Shown here: positions 45,866 to 57,776 of the stretch, piece by piece
Layout: each line of letters starts with the position of its first letter
Numbering within the stretch: position 1 is the first letter of the stretch
Made by a program: the position numbers and the translations under genes
NCBI GenBank assembly: GCA_023159155.1
Contig: JAJNNX010000020.1
Coordinates: 620,001-684,000, forward strand
Length of the DNA: 64,000 nt
DNA from: Ustulina deusta
Taxonomy: Eukaryota > Ascomycota > Sordariomycetes > Xylariales > Xylariaceae
Reading direction: 5' to 3'
Notes under the pieces: generated by a model
Seen by the model: only the letters and a program-made list of their open reading frames with translations
Told to the model about the DNA's origin: nothing
The model's database searches: none

Positions 45866-48133
45866 TCAGTCGTTCTTACCGTTGGCGGTGTTACCAAGAA
45901 AGCCGTCTTTCAGCTCCCTGATTGGGAGGCCTTCATCTAACCCGAAGGGCAAACGGTTTCTTCGCTGGCTACCTCTGTACCAAGATATAACACCAAAAGC
46001 GATCCCAGCAACGCAGCCAAGAGTGAGGTACGGATGTTCAATGAAGTTCATCTTGATGTCGAAGAAGATCTTCTCAAAACTCGAAATTGTAAGTTTGGGC
46101 TTAATGACGGGGGGATTAGAAGTAACTTTCGAGAGAGTCTCAAGGATAGAGACACGCGATGGGACAATGTTATATCCATTGATGGTCTGGTCCCAATATC
46201 TCCGGTTCTACACTCCAAGTCAGCAAACAGTTTCGATTTCGAATCTTGCTCATCATCACTTACGTCCTCATCGTTAATGATTACCCGATCGCCATCCTTA
46301 GTGTCGATTCCGTAGGTAGTTCGAATCCATCTCTGCCAGAATGTGCCATCAACCCAGGCAAAAGCAACCTCTTTGCGATCAGACCAGTCCATATTGATGC
46401 GGATGTTTTTCGCTGCTCTGACGCCTCGTTGGTCACCTCGATCCTCGGCTTCCTCTAAGCGCAGCTGCTTAGCATCACGGAGATTTTGCCTCTCAAGCTG
46501 AAAAGCTTGAATCTGTTTATCCATCCAGTCGCTAGCAGCCTCTTTCATCTCATGCAAAGCTCCAGTAAAGGAGTCTTTATTTTCCCGATTCAGTACGCCA
46601 AGCACGACCATCTTTCCGTCCATTATTTCCCGAGCGTTCGAAGCCGTGAGCTCTGGTACAATGGGGAGCCAGACGGACTTCATCCAGGATAGGACCATGT
46701 GAGTATCACGCATCTCCCTTGGAGTTAAAGGCGTGTAGTACGTAGGCCGACCCTCCCGGGACACAAGCAGCCTTGGCCAGGTGGTAATCTTGAATCGTTC
46801 GTATAGTTCTGGATCCTTTGTCTTGACAAGTTTGGCACGACCAATTAAACTGAGAGGTAATCTATCGAGGGCTTGGAAATCTTCGGTCGCGGTGGCATGG
46901 TCGTAAAAGTAGACGAAAATAACGTCCTCCTTCTTCTCTAGCTCGGCGAAGGATGTCGCATCAACATCTTTGATTCCCTCGCAAATGTCAAGAGCCTTCT
47001 CCGCATAGTGAACAAGGTCGCCAAAGCCTCGCAAACCATCATACTCAACCCGTTCGCCACCTTTGAAGAAAAGGATTGTCGGGTAACCCTTGAGACGGAC
47101 ATCTTTGCAAAGTCTACTTTCGGCGTCGCAATTTACCTCGCCTACATTTAGCTTGCCCGTCATCGATTTGGCCATTTGTTGCCAGTTGGGAGCCATCGCT
47201 TGGCAATGATGGCACCAGGGGGCATAAAATTTGATGAACCATGGCTCTTGTGTCATGGTCACAAGATTCTGGAAGCTTTCGGCGGTGAGAGGGACTGAAG
47301 TTCCTTCGATATTCGGGGTAACACTCGGCTTGGCGGGTTTTGTCTTCTCGGCGACAGTCGTTGTGTCATGTGCGGTTGTCTTGGAAATAGTGTCGTCCTC
47401 CTCGTCCTCCTCTTCCTCTTCGTCTGAAGGCCTTGCCTCCGAGGGATCGGGTAGACCCGTCGCTTCGGGCTCCGGCAGAAGGAGTGACGTGGGTCGTGTC
47501 CCGGGTTTCTCCTCTTCGAGCGCCTTCTCAATCATGTCGGAAACAGTTTTCATCGGCTTCGCGCCGCCTACGTGATCTACACGCTCGCCATCCTTGTAGA
47601 GGATTGTGCGGGGATAAGCAGCGATATCATGTTTGGTGCAGAGGTCTCCATTCGCAAGACAGTCCAGCGTACTGAAGCGAATATCGTAGGCCTTTTCGAA
47701 GGGGACGGTCGAGGTGGGCTTGTCGGGATCTGGTACACTTGACGTGTAGTAGAACTCGTACATGGTCTGATATGTTGGTTCGAATAGCTGACAGTGAGGG
47801 CAATAGGGGCTGTGATTGGACATGTTAGCGGCGGGTTCCGTTCCTGATGACCAGGCATAGAGCCACTTAGAAAGCCAAGGTGAAATACAAGACAAAAGAC
47901 AGAGCGAGAGGTAGGGGAAGGGCCGCATACTTGAAATATTTCACTACCAAGAACTTTGACGCCTGGACTTCCTTTTCGAAGTTGTCGCCGGTAAGTTCGA
48001 GCAGCGGAGGCACCCTTTTGCCATTGAAGTAGGTGTTTTCCTTTTCGGGGTCATCTGTTGTGTCGGCGCCGAGGGCCTGAGCAATGCCCGATGTCACTGC
48101 GCCGAAGAACAGCGCAAGCGATGTGAGCCTCAT
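45866..48133 (-). CDS. ER membrane protein disulfide isomerase, EPS1-like
   Basis: Transmembrane thioredoxin-fold protein of the ER, related to yeast Eps1, which helps quality control of membrane proteins. Exons 48133-47931, 47809-46264 and 46207-45866; introns 121 and 56 nt; 696 aa (yeast 701). The signal peptide is MRLTSLALFFGAVTSGIAQA. The first thioredoxin domain has the active site YCPHC, interrupted just upstream by intron 1, and the second has PWCHHC. An acidic linker (Glu/Asp run near 47400-47425) separates them. A C-terminal helix, PYLTLGCVAGIAFGVISWYR, anchors the protein, followed by a short basic cytosolic tail. Both CxxC pairs are intact. The C-terminal exon begins RRYWDQTINGYNIVPSRV, which matches the family. 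Confidence 0.9.
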
Positions 48134-49331
48134 GGCTACGGTGTGTCGAGGCGACGATGTGTCGGATGATCTGTCTCTATGGTTGCCAAGAGTACAGCAG
48201 AGGCCAATCTAGTCTAGAAACACAGGCAAGCCGTGGGCGCCGACAAGTTGCAAGAGCAGCACGAGATGGCGATGGCGCGCCCGGGAAGGACGATCGAAGG
48301 GCGATGGGACAGAGGCGTAAGTAGCGATGTGTGAGACGTGACGACGATTAGGGGCTCGACGAGATCGCGTTATCGGGGATTGCACATCGGGATTAAATTT
48401 CTACGCATAATACGAGGTAGCAAAATGGAGACAGACGAATGGAAGAAAAGGAAGAGGCAGACACAGAAGCCCACGAAAACAAAAAATAAAATAAAAAGGT
48501 AGTTTAGGTAGGTAGGTAAGGAATCAGCAGGTCGAAGTCAAAGGAAGCGCGAAAGAAAGGTTCTGGGTTTTACCAATAGTACTACTAGGTACTCACTATA
48601 GGTAGCGACTTAGCTGATTTTTGGCTGAGCCGACCCTGAGTCTGCCTGAGCAAAAGCGGCAAGAGAGCTAAGCCCAATTAGTCGCGGGCTGGGATATTAC
48701 ATACTTATGTATGCATTACATCTTTATGCATTACATCCTTATGCAAGAAGATAAGTAGGTACCTAGGTACCTATGTACTGCACCTGCCGCGAGTCTGCGC
48801 GAGTTCCAACTTGAAGTTGTTCTAAAACGGTTCATGATTTTAAAACGGAATCCTAACAATCTTCAGTTTGGAACTGTCCACCACAAGCGACTTCCTAGGA
48901 AGTCGCTCCACTATAAGACCCTTCAATATTCATACCTCCCAACGAACGCACCTAGTAGTCTACTAATCACAGTAACTATCTCCGTGTTCGACATAAGGGC
49001 TGGACAGAAGCTCAATTATGTAATGCCCAGCTAGCCTCCATACATCCGCAATAATATGCAGCTAGGCTGAAATTTCCTTGCACTTCCGTGGCAGTTTCTA
49101 TGATCGTTTTAATGGACCAGGGGCCAGGGTAGGTAAGTATAACTTTAATTACTACCTACAGTTCCACAAACACAATCACAGTCACAGCGTGAGGCCGTGC
49201 TAGGTATATAGTGGTATAGTAACCAAGCAGTCAACCTTGGTTATTCTCGAGTACTTTAGTTTTATTATTATAGGCTATGTGTCCTTATAGGCCACCTACC
49301 AACGTATAACTGACTGTAGCCGCACCACTTG

Positions 49332-49386
49332 CGCTCGAGAGGATAGGGTTCGAACCTATTCTACTGCATTACGCTTATCTCGAGCG
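49332..49386 (-). other. tRNA-like remnant (T-arm inside an inverted repeat)
   Basis: On the minus strand a canonical T-arm is present at 49359-49343: five-base stem ATAGG, loop TTCGAAC, stem CCTAT. It is enclosed by an 8-bp inverted repeat, CGCTCGAG (49386-49379) and CTCGAGCG (49339-49332), positioned like an acceptor stem. Only 19 bases lie between the first repeat arm and the T-arm helix, too few for both D and anticodon arms. It therefore looks like a tRNA pseudogene, a deleted tRNA or a tRNA-derived repeat end, not a working tRNA. Confidence 0.35.
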
Positions 49387-49405
49387 AAAGTTTAAAATTA
49401 GGCAC

Positions 49406-49406
<1 letters not shown>

Positions 49407-49440
<34 letters not shown>
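49407..49440. repeat. (TA)17 microsatellite
   Basis: Uninterrupted TA dinucleotide run of 34 bases between the tRNA-like remnant and the tandem repeat. Confidence 0.97.
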
Positions 49441-49443
<3 letters not shown>

Positions 49444-49450
49444 CCTAACC

Positions 49451-49710
49451 CCCTCAAAGATCTTCTTATTATCCCTTTCTAAAAATCATCCAAGTGCCTT
49501 CCCTACTCCTTGGTAAACTCCACATCAAGCCAAAGCTCAAAATCACCCACCAAGCCGGCGATCAAATAAAAAGACGCCCCTTCAGAGATCTTCTCATTTT
49601 CCCTTCTAAAACATTATCTAAGAAGCCCCCCCTTACTTCCTGGTAAACTCTAAATCAAGTCAAAGGTCAGCAGCCTACTAAGCCGGCGATGAGTACATAA
49701 ATCAAAAGAC
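49451..49710. repeat. Diverged direct tandem duplication, two copies
   Basis: Copy 1 (about 49451-49575) and copy 2 (about 49577-49710) share the same order of blocks: CAAAGATCTTCTT or CAGAGATCTTCTC, CCCTTTCTAAAA or CCCTTCTAAAAC, CCTGGTAAACTC or CTTGGTAAACTC, ATCAAG(C/T)CAAAG, and (C/T)AAGCCGGCGAT(C/G)A, with ATCAAA and AAGAC near each end. Point differences and small indels separate them. No coding frame is shared. It ends 36 bases before the small membrane protein gene, so it may form its promoter. Confidence 0.8.
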
Positions 49711-49745
49711 TGACTAGTACTTGAATAATAGGCACCTCTGTCGCG

Positions 49746-50156
49746 ATGACTTCTAAAGCTGCTTTTGAACCCGCGCCTATCGAATGGTCTATATGGAGCG
49801 ATCAAGTCGTTAACGGCCAACTTAACCCTGTCCTTCTCGATTTAGCAAACCGCGGCTACTATATCCAATCCGAAGTGTTGCATATATCCGAACGATATGG
49901 CATTTTTTCGCCTGGTCCACCTCGCCTCCAGGTTTACGAAGGCCAAGCATCCGTTGTTGCCTATTATATTGTACTTTATATAGGCGCAGCGCTTGCATTC
50001 TTTTATTTCCTTTTGAGAAAATTAGGAAAATTTCATACAGGACTGTATGCTATTCCTTTAATCACATTTACATTTATATTGGCCGAACTATATATTGCAC
50101 TATTATGCCCACCTCAGCGCGCACCAGGTTATGTTTGGGATAACTGGGAAGTTTAA
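49746..50156 (+). CDS. Small two-TM membrane protein, unknown
   Basis: Single-exon frame of 136 aa from the ATG at 49746 to TAA. I do not recognise the family. The first about 75 residues are soluble with APIEWSIWSDQVVNG and RGYYIQSEVLHISERYG. Two hydrophobic helices follow, near residues 75-90 (VVAYYIVLYIGAALAFFYFL) and 100-120 (ITFTFILAELYIALLC), separated by RKLGKFHTG, giving a hairpin with a short tail GYVWDNWEV. No signal peptide. The local GC content is lower than in neighbouring genes. It could be a lineage-specific membrane protein. The call rests on frame length and sequence character only. Confidence 0.5.
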   Translation: MTSKAAFEPAPIEWSIWSDQVVNGQLNPVLLDLANRGYYIQSEVLHISERYGIFSPGPPRLQVYEGQASVVAYYIVLYIGAALAFFYFLLRKLGKFHTGLYAIPLITFTFILAELYIALLCPPQRAPGYVWDNWEV

Positions 50157-51420
50157 CGGAAATAATAGTACTAAAGTGGGCAATTATGATTATTGCAAAA
50201 GATGTATTAGCAGCCGCAGGCTCAGTATAGTACCAATACCTTCAGGAACCTTTGCTGCCTTAATCACTGTGCCTCTTGCCCGATGATGTTTTCCATTGCG
50301 TGATGTCCGCAACCGTGTGATCTATGTCCACATCATGGACCTTTATGTCCGCATAATCTCACTATTCGTGTCTAGGTAGATAGATACGTGTATGTATGTA
50401 GTAGCAGTGGTGTCCCAAGGAACATCATGTGACTTAGCACTTCCCAACTTATGTCGCCAGATAGGTTCATTTCTGTAAGCTGCATAAATGATCTTGCCTG
50501 GTGGTCTGTTATCACGTAGGCAATAAGATAGGTTGGATTCCCATTCCGATTCGGGATGGTAAAACCTATCTCAGAGGTAGTTGTGTCGCAGGGTATATAG
50601 TGCAGTTCTGGATCGTTGTCGAAGTAAAGGAGTAGGCAGAGTTGGGGCGAGAGGCAGGTAGAAGGACCTGCTGGCCTAACAGTAACAGGTACGAGGCAGT
50701 AAACAGCGATAAAGCGGCGGAAAATAGGTCTGGACTGGACACATGTGGGCCCACAAAATCTAGGAGGAGAAGCAGCTAGCCTCATTCGGGAAAGTCAAAT
50801 TACGGAATTAGAGTTTGGGGCTGTTGATGACATGCCGCCACAAGCAAGCTCGCTGCAAGCCTCAACTTACATTAGATAGACTCTACCTACGATATGTAAC
50901 TATCTGAGTGTGGCTTGGCACTATGTACCCCATATGATGCGATAGCAGGCGATGAGCACAATATGTATGGTACTTACTTCCTAGCACTAAGGTAGGTATG
51001 AAAGAAGATATTCCCTTTCGACATGGTTGTGATAAACTACTAAGCGGATACGGTAGATCTCGTCGCAACAATTATTCTATTCCTCGACTCGGGAAATTCT
51101 TCTCCTTGGTAATAGGTAACATTCCAATTACATGCGCGTACGAAACACCCAGGTGTGTCCAGTCTCGAGAGGCTACAACCACATTCCCCCTAGCCAATCT
51201 TGCCGAGGATACGGCGCAAGGTAATAAACGTGTGTTAAGAGCTCACATATTGTTCCGTACCTGTTTGGGTCACTGGAGGTTAGTCTCATTCTACACAGTT
51301 CTTGCTCTCAAGAATTCAAGCTCGAACAATTGCAATCGAGTCACATGCTCTCGACCTTGGGCCCTACAGAAGTACCTGCATAGGTGCCTCGTACTCGACC
51401 AGGTAGCTGATCTCAACAAC
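50157..51420. other. Intergenic, 5' of TDP1
   Basis: No gene called. A 137-codon minus-strand frame with an ATG at 50785 is open but lacks motifs or neighbouring exons. The right end is the TDP1 promoter side. Confidence 0.4.
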
Positions 51421-53229
51421 ATGGCCGAACCCCCAACAAAGCGTCGACGTCTAGGTAATAATGACGATAACGCGAGCGGTGCCAGAGACATTGAGCATGC
51501 AACCCCACCATCCCTCTCCCATCCCATCAGTCCGCCTAGGAAGAAAAAGAAGAGGGAAGGGACGCAACTTGCGTCTCCATTTCGACTCACGTCAATCAGA
51601 GACCTCTCGGATGCCTACAATGTTGGCGCAGTATCACTGAACGACCTAGTCGGCGACCCCCTCATCGCCGAGCTTTGGGACTTTAATTATTTGCATGACC
51701 TTGACTTCTTGATGCGCCAGCTCGACGAGGACACACGAGCCCTGACCAAAGTCCATGTCGTCCACGGGTTCTGGAAGAGAGAGGATCCGAACAGATTGAT
51801 GCTGCAAGTAGGTATTTGGTCGTTGGTCTAAATTCATGCCTTCCCTCAAAACACACAGTTGGCTTTGGGTCATGTTTGCACCGATAACGTCGGCTACTAA
51901 ATATATGCACGCGATAGCATACATATGTAGTCCTGACCCTACAAATAGCCTCCGTAGGCGCTTTGTTGGGGAGTGGGAAAACAACTCGTCCAACTTTGCT
52001 AACGATATCAATAGGAGCAAGCAGGACAGCACAAAAATGTCACTCTTCACACTGCATATATGCCCGAGATGTTTGGCACTCACCACTCCAAAATGCTCGT
52101 GCTACTCAGACACGACGACACAGCCCAGGTGATAATCCACACAGCAAACATGATTGCGAAAGATTGGGCCAACATGACTAATGGGGTCTGGATATCACCA
52201 TTGCTTCCAAAACTCCAATCACCACCATCAGTTACCAGCACACATGGGACTATAGGCAGCGGGTCACGCTTCAAGTTCGATCTGCTAAGCTACCTACGCG
52301 CGTACAACACAGTAAGGAACGTCTGCGGGTCCTTGGTCTCGGACCTCGCGAAACACGATTTCTCCGCCGTCCGTGGTGCTCTAGTTGCCAGCGTGCCCGG
52401 GAAACATGACGTTGACCAAGAACCCGAGGCAACGCGCTGGGGATGGCAAGGGCTGAAAGACACCTTGAAACGCGTCCCATCCCAGCCAGGGACGTCCGAA
52501 CTCGTCGTGCAAATATCATCGATCGCCACCCTCGGGGCGAGCGATGCGTGGCTACAACGCACACTCTTCGACTCGCTGTCGGCATCACGGCCTCCGCGCC
52601 AGCCATCACCAATATCCCCTCGGCCCGATTTCAAAATCGTCTTCCCGACGCCCGAGGAAATCCGTCGGTCGCTGGACGGCTACGCCTCGGGCGGCTCGAT
52701 CCACACGAAGATCCAGTCCGCGGCCCAGACGAAGCAACTCCAGTATCTCCGGCCGCTCTTCCATCACTGGGCGAACGACAGTGCCGGCGGCGTGCCAGTA
52801 GTGTCCGCATCCGCGGGTCGCCGGGACTCGGGCCGGAAGCGAGCGGCGCCGCACATCAAGACGTATATCCGGTACGGCGCCAAGTCGATTGATTGGGCGC
52901 TGCTCACGTCGGCCAACATTTCGAAGCAGGCGTGGGGCGAGGCGGTCAGCAAGGCCGGGGAGGTGCGCATCGCGTCCTGGGAAATCGGGGTCTTGGTTTG
53001 GCCGGAGCTCTTGACGGGGGACGCGGAGGCGACAATGGTTGGCACGTTCAAGACAGACGAGCCGGGGAGAGAGGCCGAGGGTGGCGACGAGAACAACTCA
53101 CCTGTGGTTGGACTGAGGATGCCGTATGATTTGCCGCTGCAAAAGTACGGGGACTCGGAGGTGCCGTGGGTTGCGACGATGAGCCATCCGGAGCCCGACT
53201 GGATGGGACAGGTGTGGCCGGGTTACTGA
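51421..53229 (+). CDS. TDP1: Tyrosyl-DNA phosphodiesterase TDP1
   Basis: Nuclear repair enzyme that removes topoisomerase I peptides from DNA 3' ends; phospholipase D superfamily with HKN motifs. Exons 51421-51807 and 52015-53229 with a 207-nt intron; 533 aa. The start ATG is followed by PPTKRRRL, a likely nuclear signal, and a second basic cluster PPRKKKKRE. The first HKN motif is GTHHSKMLVLL with VIIHTANMIAKDW; the second is HIKTYIRYGAKSIDWALLTS followed by ANIS. Both catalytic His-Lys pairs are present. Other family blocks are LWDFNYLHDLDFLM, KVHVVHGFW and SSIATLGASDAWL. A moderately acidic loop near the C-terminus (EPGREAEGGDEN) precedes LRMPYDLPLQKY. Confidence 0.92.
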
Positions 53230-53655
53230 GAGCCAACATCTAGGTTTTGTTAAGCATATAATACCAACGTAATCATCTACGTGGTCACCAGGGCATGCCT
53301 GTCCACAAACGCACTCTAGCCGTGATCATTCTCGAAATATGATTCGAGCATAGCGTAACCAGATATATTTAATTTAGACATGCTACGAACTCTGTCGAGG
53401 CTTGGCAGATACCGATCTATCTTAGTCTATCCCTAATGTCGATGTCTTCGGTGTATAGGCTTTGATGCAGTGCGTATCAATTCAATAGGAACCTGACTAG
53501 TCAGGGGAAGAAGACAAGAGAGGCAGGAGGCTAGTTGGACTTCATATTGTTCGACTTTTGTAGTGCTTTCCAAGGTTTTAGGCATGGAGCGGATAATGAC
53601 AAAGAGTAGCCACGAGGCCGAGAAGATGAAGAAACGGAAGCGAGAAAAACAACAA
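53230..53655. other. Intergenic between convergent genes
   Basis: No gene seen. 3' flanks of TDP1 and the acyl-CoA-binding protein gene. Confidence 0.45.
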
Positions 53656-54286
53656 CTAGCTTCCGACGACTTCGGGCTCCTTTTTCGGGTCGAAGCCGAG
53701 CTTCTCCTTCAATGTCTCGACTAGAGCGATGTAGCGCTCTTGGGCCTGCTCGGCAGTCAAGCCCTCGGCAACGATACCTTCCCAGGCCTTCAGCTTAGCC
53801 TTGCCCTATGGTTGGTGAAAGATCATTAGCTCAGCCGTTCCATCATTTCGTTTACTAGCCTGGAAGTTATATCTCAAACACGAAGACTGATTGATCGGGA
53901 CGGGGGTGTAGCGATCTGGCAAGCAGGTTGGTGCTAACCACGGCGGGTCGAGGTGTAGTATAGGTAGATATCGCGACGGAGACAATACGAACCTTCAAGT
54001 CGAACATGCCGGGTGCCTTGGGGGGCTTCTTGTACTCTGTGATATCTTCGCCGCAGCCGACTTTGTAGAGGCCTATAGGGCAGAGGAGCAGGAACAGTTA
54101 GCGAGTGGTCTGCCGGTAACGTCGCTCTCTCTCAGAGGCTGGAAGTGGTGACGAACCATATAGATCGAGTAGTTCATTGGTGTCGGGCTTCTTCAGAAGC
54201 TGCTTCGACTCGCGCTCAGCTGCTTTCTCGAACGCTGGGTTGGCGGCAAAAGCTGCCTTCTCCCCCGCTGAAAGTTCTCTCGGCAT
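53656..54286 (-). CDS. ACB1: Acyl-CoA-binding protein
   Basis: Small cytosolic carrier of long-chain acyl-CoA esters. Exons 54286-54157, 54072-53993 and 53805-53656; introns 84 and 187 nt, both with the donor GTTCGT; 119 aa. The ACBP fold is evident: FEKAAERESKQLLKKPDTNE for helix 1, LLDLYGLYKVGCGEDI for helix 2 and its acyl-CoA site, then GMFDLKGKAKLKAWE and a last helix AQERYIALVETLKEKLGF. The N-terminus is about 15 residues longer than in yeast Acb1, and a C-terminal tail DPKKEPEVVGS extends it. Small exons and the conserved YGLYK motif place all joins firmly. Confidence 0.92.
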
Positions 54287-56330
54287 TATGACGGATGGGC
54301 GGCTGGATATTGGACGAAGGATGAAGGAGGTATTTCGGCGGTCGATTGTTGATTCTAGGAGTTGGGAATAGAATAAATAAGGTGAAGAGGGGGGGCCTAT
54401 ATGTTGGGACCTGAGGTCTTGACTGTTCCCTGGATTGGATGTGGATATGTGTTTGGCGGGGTTGTCTCGTCTCCAAGCGACCATCGTCATACGCACCGAA
54501 ACCCAGCGGGGTGTCCTCTCTCGCTTGGTTAGGAAAGAAGCACACCTGCTTACCCTTCGTTCATTGGTCCATCAGTCGACCAGCTACCCCACGCTAGTCA
54601 AAAATTGGCCTAGTTCCTACCTAGGTACCGTCATGGTCACATACCATTGCATTGTACATTGTATCCATCATCACCTGGGCACTTACACACTTCTTGGGAT
54701 GGTGTCCACGTACCCAAGGAACCGTTCATGTGAACGGCATGTATATATAGCATAGATAGGCGCGGCGTCGCTACCTTAGTCTCGTTATTTATAAATTGTA
54801 GAAAGAGAGGGCACTTGGTTTGCATCTTTCTCACGATGGGTGGTCGTTTAGGTACCCACCGTGTCAGGACATTTCCAGTGGCTAAAATGAGTCAGGGTCA
54901 TACCAGGTATTTCTCGGCGCCTCATACATAGATCGATCAGTTGTTCACTCGCATGTCTTACTATGACGTCTTGCTGTCCCGACGTCCAGATTCTTCTACC
55001 TTGTTAATGCTATATGAAACCATCACCCATCGTATCGGCATGGCATTTGGAACACTGTTGATTTCATATCATCTTGTCGCACAAGTGGTCGTACCTTTAT
55101 CAGAGGGGGCTATTCCTTGTTAGCCACATACATTCATTTTGAAGGCGTGATACCTAACCAGCCCCTCAGAACAGATTCAATTCGAGACAAAGGACGACTG
55201 TCGGTGCCGATTTAAGTTACAAAGTACATTGCATGTGCTACCTTTAGGTACTGGCTTGTTATTGTCTAACTCTGATAAACTCGAGGGCGGGATCAAAATG
55301 GCTGATTGGGAATGCTCCCTGTCATCTCGCCGCAAGTTTTACAGCGCGCTAGCAATAAGGGCGACGAGGATGTGAGCTGTCGGGACCGAAGAACACGCAC
55401 TGCAACATGAAGCCTAAAAGTTGTATGCTCAGCTTACCATTAGGCGATGCCTACTTGGCACTTTTCCTTGCCGTCGCTGATATCCACGGCCCGAACCCAT
55501 GGCAGCTCCCGTTGTCAAACATGGTTGAAAGTCTAAGTCCAGTGCTTTATCTAGTGTTTCTAATCCCAAAATTTGTCTACGACAGGTGTCATTCGCCATG
55601 GATTTTATGCATTGCCCATCCACTGTAATAATACCTAACCTATGTAGTGCCTACCGCATTCCTAGGGATTGAGGCCAGTCCACGGTTCCACTCCAGAGGC
55701 TGAGATATCGGCTTCCGGGCGGAGGACCAGTGCTCGCATTTATAAGTTATAACAAATATACTCCCAAGCATCAGCCAAAATCCGGGGCACTACAATAATC
55801 AACAATGCCATCTATCCAGATCGCATTACTAACTATTCTATAAGCAGCGAGATGCACACCACGCCCTGCAAATACCCTTGGCCCAATTCGTCTCAACGAA
55901 GTACCTTGTATACGCACTCGGGTCTCGCGTGTGGACGTGTGGTGGGGCTCCGGTTCGTGTAACTTCCAATATAAAATGAAGTGACGGCAGGACACAGCTC
56001 GGTCCCAACAGCCACCGGACAATTTTCAGACGGTCACAAACTTGAAAAGCTGCCGAGTCCTTCTTTCTTTTCTCATTCATCTTTCCACGCTCTCGACTTC
56101 TCTTCTCCTTCTCTCCCTTGTTCTTCTTTCCCGCTGTATTCTAACCTGACACTGCCTATCGCAACACCGCACCTCTCATTTGTGTTGTTGACCTACCCGT
56201 CACACCCGCCGGACTTCGCCAACATCGCACCCTCACCCTTCCCTTTCCCTTTACAGCCAGGATCTCAGCGACGGAAGCATAATGACGAAGAGCACGAAGA
56301 GTACGCATCCCAAAGTTTTTATTTCCCGTC
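54287..56330. promoter_or_regulatory. Divergent promoter region, ACBP / AIF-like gene
   Basis: About 2 kb with no supportable gene. A TACCTAGGTACC palindrome lies at 54618-54629. The right 280 bases before the AIF-like ATG are strongly pyrimidine-rich (for example 56060-56150 and 56225-56260), a common feature of fungal promoters and 5'UTRs. Confidence 0.45.
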
Positions 56331-57776
56331 ATGGCGAAGCTTTTGACACTGCATGCTCCCGAAACTCATGCAACGGCACTAAAGGTGGTAATTTCTAACC
56401 CATGGATTCTTATAGCGGTCGTGGTTCTTGGTGGCGCGTACGCCGGTGTTCAGGTCGCCCATCGACTACTCAAATACACCAAGCCTCATGTGAAGGACTT
56501 GAAAGTCATTCTCGTCTCAAAGGTAAGGTGAAATGAGAGCCATGTTCCCCAAAGTGATCCAGACGACTCAGAGTTTGATGGATCCGATTTCAAACCCTTA
56601 ATGAGCAGGCGGTTGTCTCACGGCTTTCTTTTGCCACCCGCGTGAAACGCCGGTATTTCGGCGCCTCAAACACCCCGTCGTTCCCTTGCATAATACTATG
56701 CATAATGGTGGGGGGGTTTGGAAACAAATGCTGACGCACAGATGCAGAACAGCCATTTCTACTGGAACATGGCCTCGGTCCGTGCCATCATTCCAGGGGT
56801 CTTGGATGATGAGCAGCTTACACGCCCCATCGCCGCGGGCTTCGCCAAGTATCCCGAAAATGCCTTTGAGTTCATCATCGGCACAGCCGAGGCCGTCAAC
56901 ACCGCTAACAAGACGGTGAGGGTGGTTGTGGGTGAGGATGGCAGCGAGCGCGACCTGAACTATGATTACTTGGTGGTGGCCACAGGCACACGCAACGCTG
57001 GCACTACTAATGTGCCTTGGAAGAACAACGGCACGCACGAGGAGATCATCGACCTTCTCGCTGGAACGCGGAGAAAGGTCACGGCTGCCAAGCACATTGT
57101 GGTAGCCGGTGCAGGCGCCACCGGCGTCGAGGCGGCAGCAGAGCTGGGGTTCGAATTCGGCAACCCGAAAGACTCGGCCAACAAGAAGGAGATTGTTCTG
57201 CTGTCGGCAGACAAGGAGGTGCTCAATTGTGACAGCATCGCCGGCAACGTGGCAACAGAGCTGAAGAAGCTCAATGTCGCGGTTCGCGGGAACGCGCGCG
57301 TCGTGAGCACCAACACGGCGGCCGACGGCAAAACCGAGATCGTGTTGGAGAGCGGTGAAACCATCGTCACGGACCTGTATCTGCCGACCATGGGGATGAC
57401 GCCTAACACAGACTTCCTTCCGGCCGCGCTGTTGACAGACAAGAAGTTCGTCGACGTTGACGAGTTCTACAGTGTCAAGGGCGCCGACAACGTCTGGGCT
57501 GCAGGCGACGTCGTCTGGAAGCCACGCGGCAGCTTCGTCCTCACCGATAAGCAGGCTGCCGGTGTCGCTAAGAACATCGATGCCGCTCTCCGGGGCAAGA
57601 ATCAAACGCCGGTCAAGACCATCCCCATTGATGTGCTCATGGTCGCCACGGGTCGCTCTCGAGGCGCCGGGCGAATGGGCCCTGTCAAAGCCTTCAGTCT
57701 AATGGTATACTTGATCAAGGGCAAAACGCTGGGTATCGACAAATTGCCTGCATGGGTCGATGGTACCTCATTTTAA
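56331..57776 (+). CDS. AIF/FSP1-like FAD-NAD(P)H oxidoreductase
   Basis: Flavoprotein resembling AIFM2/FSP1 (AMID), which reduces quinones at membranes or lipid droplets. Exons 56331-56522 and 56748-57776, intron 225 nt; 406 aa. The first Rossmann motif is VVVLGGAYAGVQVAHRLL near residues 28-45, preceded by a hydrophobic stretch NPWILIAVVV. After the intron the NSHFYWNMASVRAIIPG block is typical of the family. The NADH-binding motif is HIVVAGAGATGVEAAAELGF. The FAD closing motif is DNVWAAGDVVWKPRG, and the C-terminus has MVYLIKGKTLGIDKLP. The glycines of both dinucleotide sites are present. A 335-codon antisense frame over this gene is a shadow. The precise physiological acceptor is not shown by the sequence. 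Confidence 0.88.

Larger units (their letters stand above)
48134..49745. promoter_or_regulatory. Repeat-containing intergenic region
   Basis: Upstream region shared by the EPS1-like gene (left) and the small two-TM gene (right). No protein gene seen. It contains GTAGGTAGGTAAGG near 48508, a double TACCTAGGTACC palindrome at about 48754-48775, a tRNA-like remnant (49332-49386), a TA microsatellite and a diverged tandem repeat listed separately. Confidence 0.5.

Noticed and set aside
50372..50785. 137-codon minus-strand frame with ATG
   Set aside because: No recognisable motif, no adjacent exons and no clear codon support; could be a small gene, but I cannot support it.
56598..57605. 335-codon minus-strand frame
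   Set aside because: Lies fully antisense to the AIF-like gene, whose motifs are unmistakable; no motif of its own.
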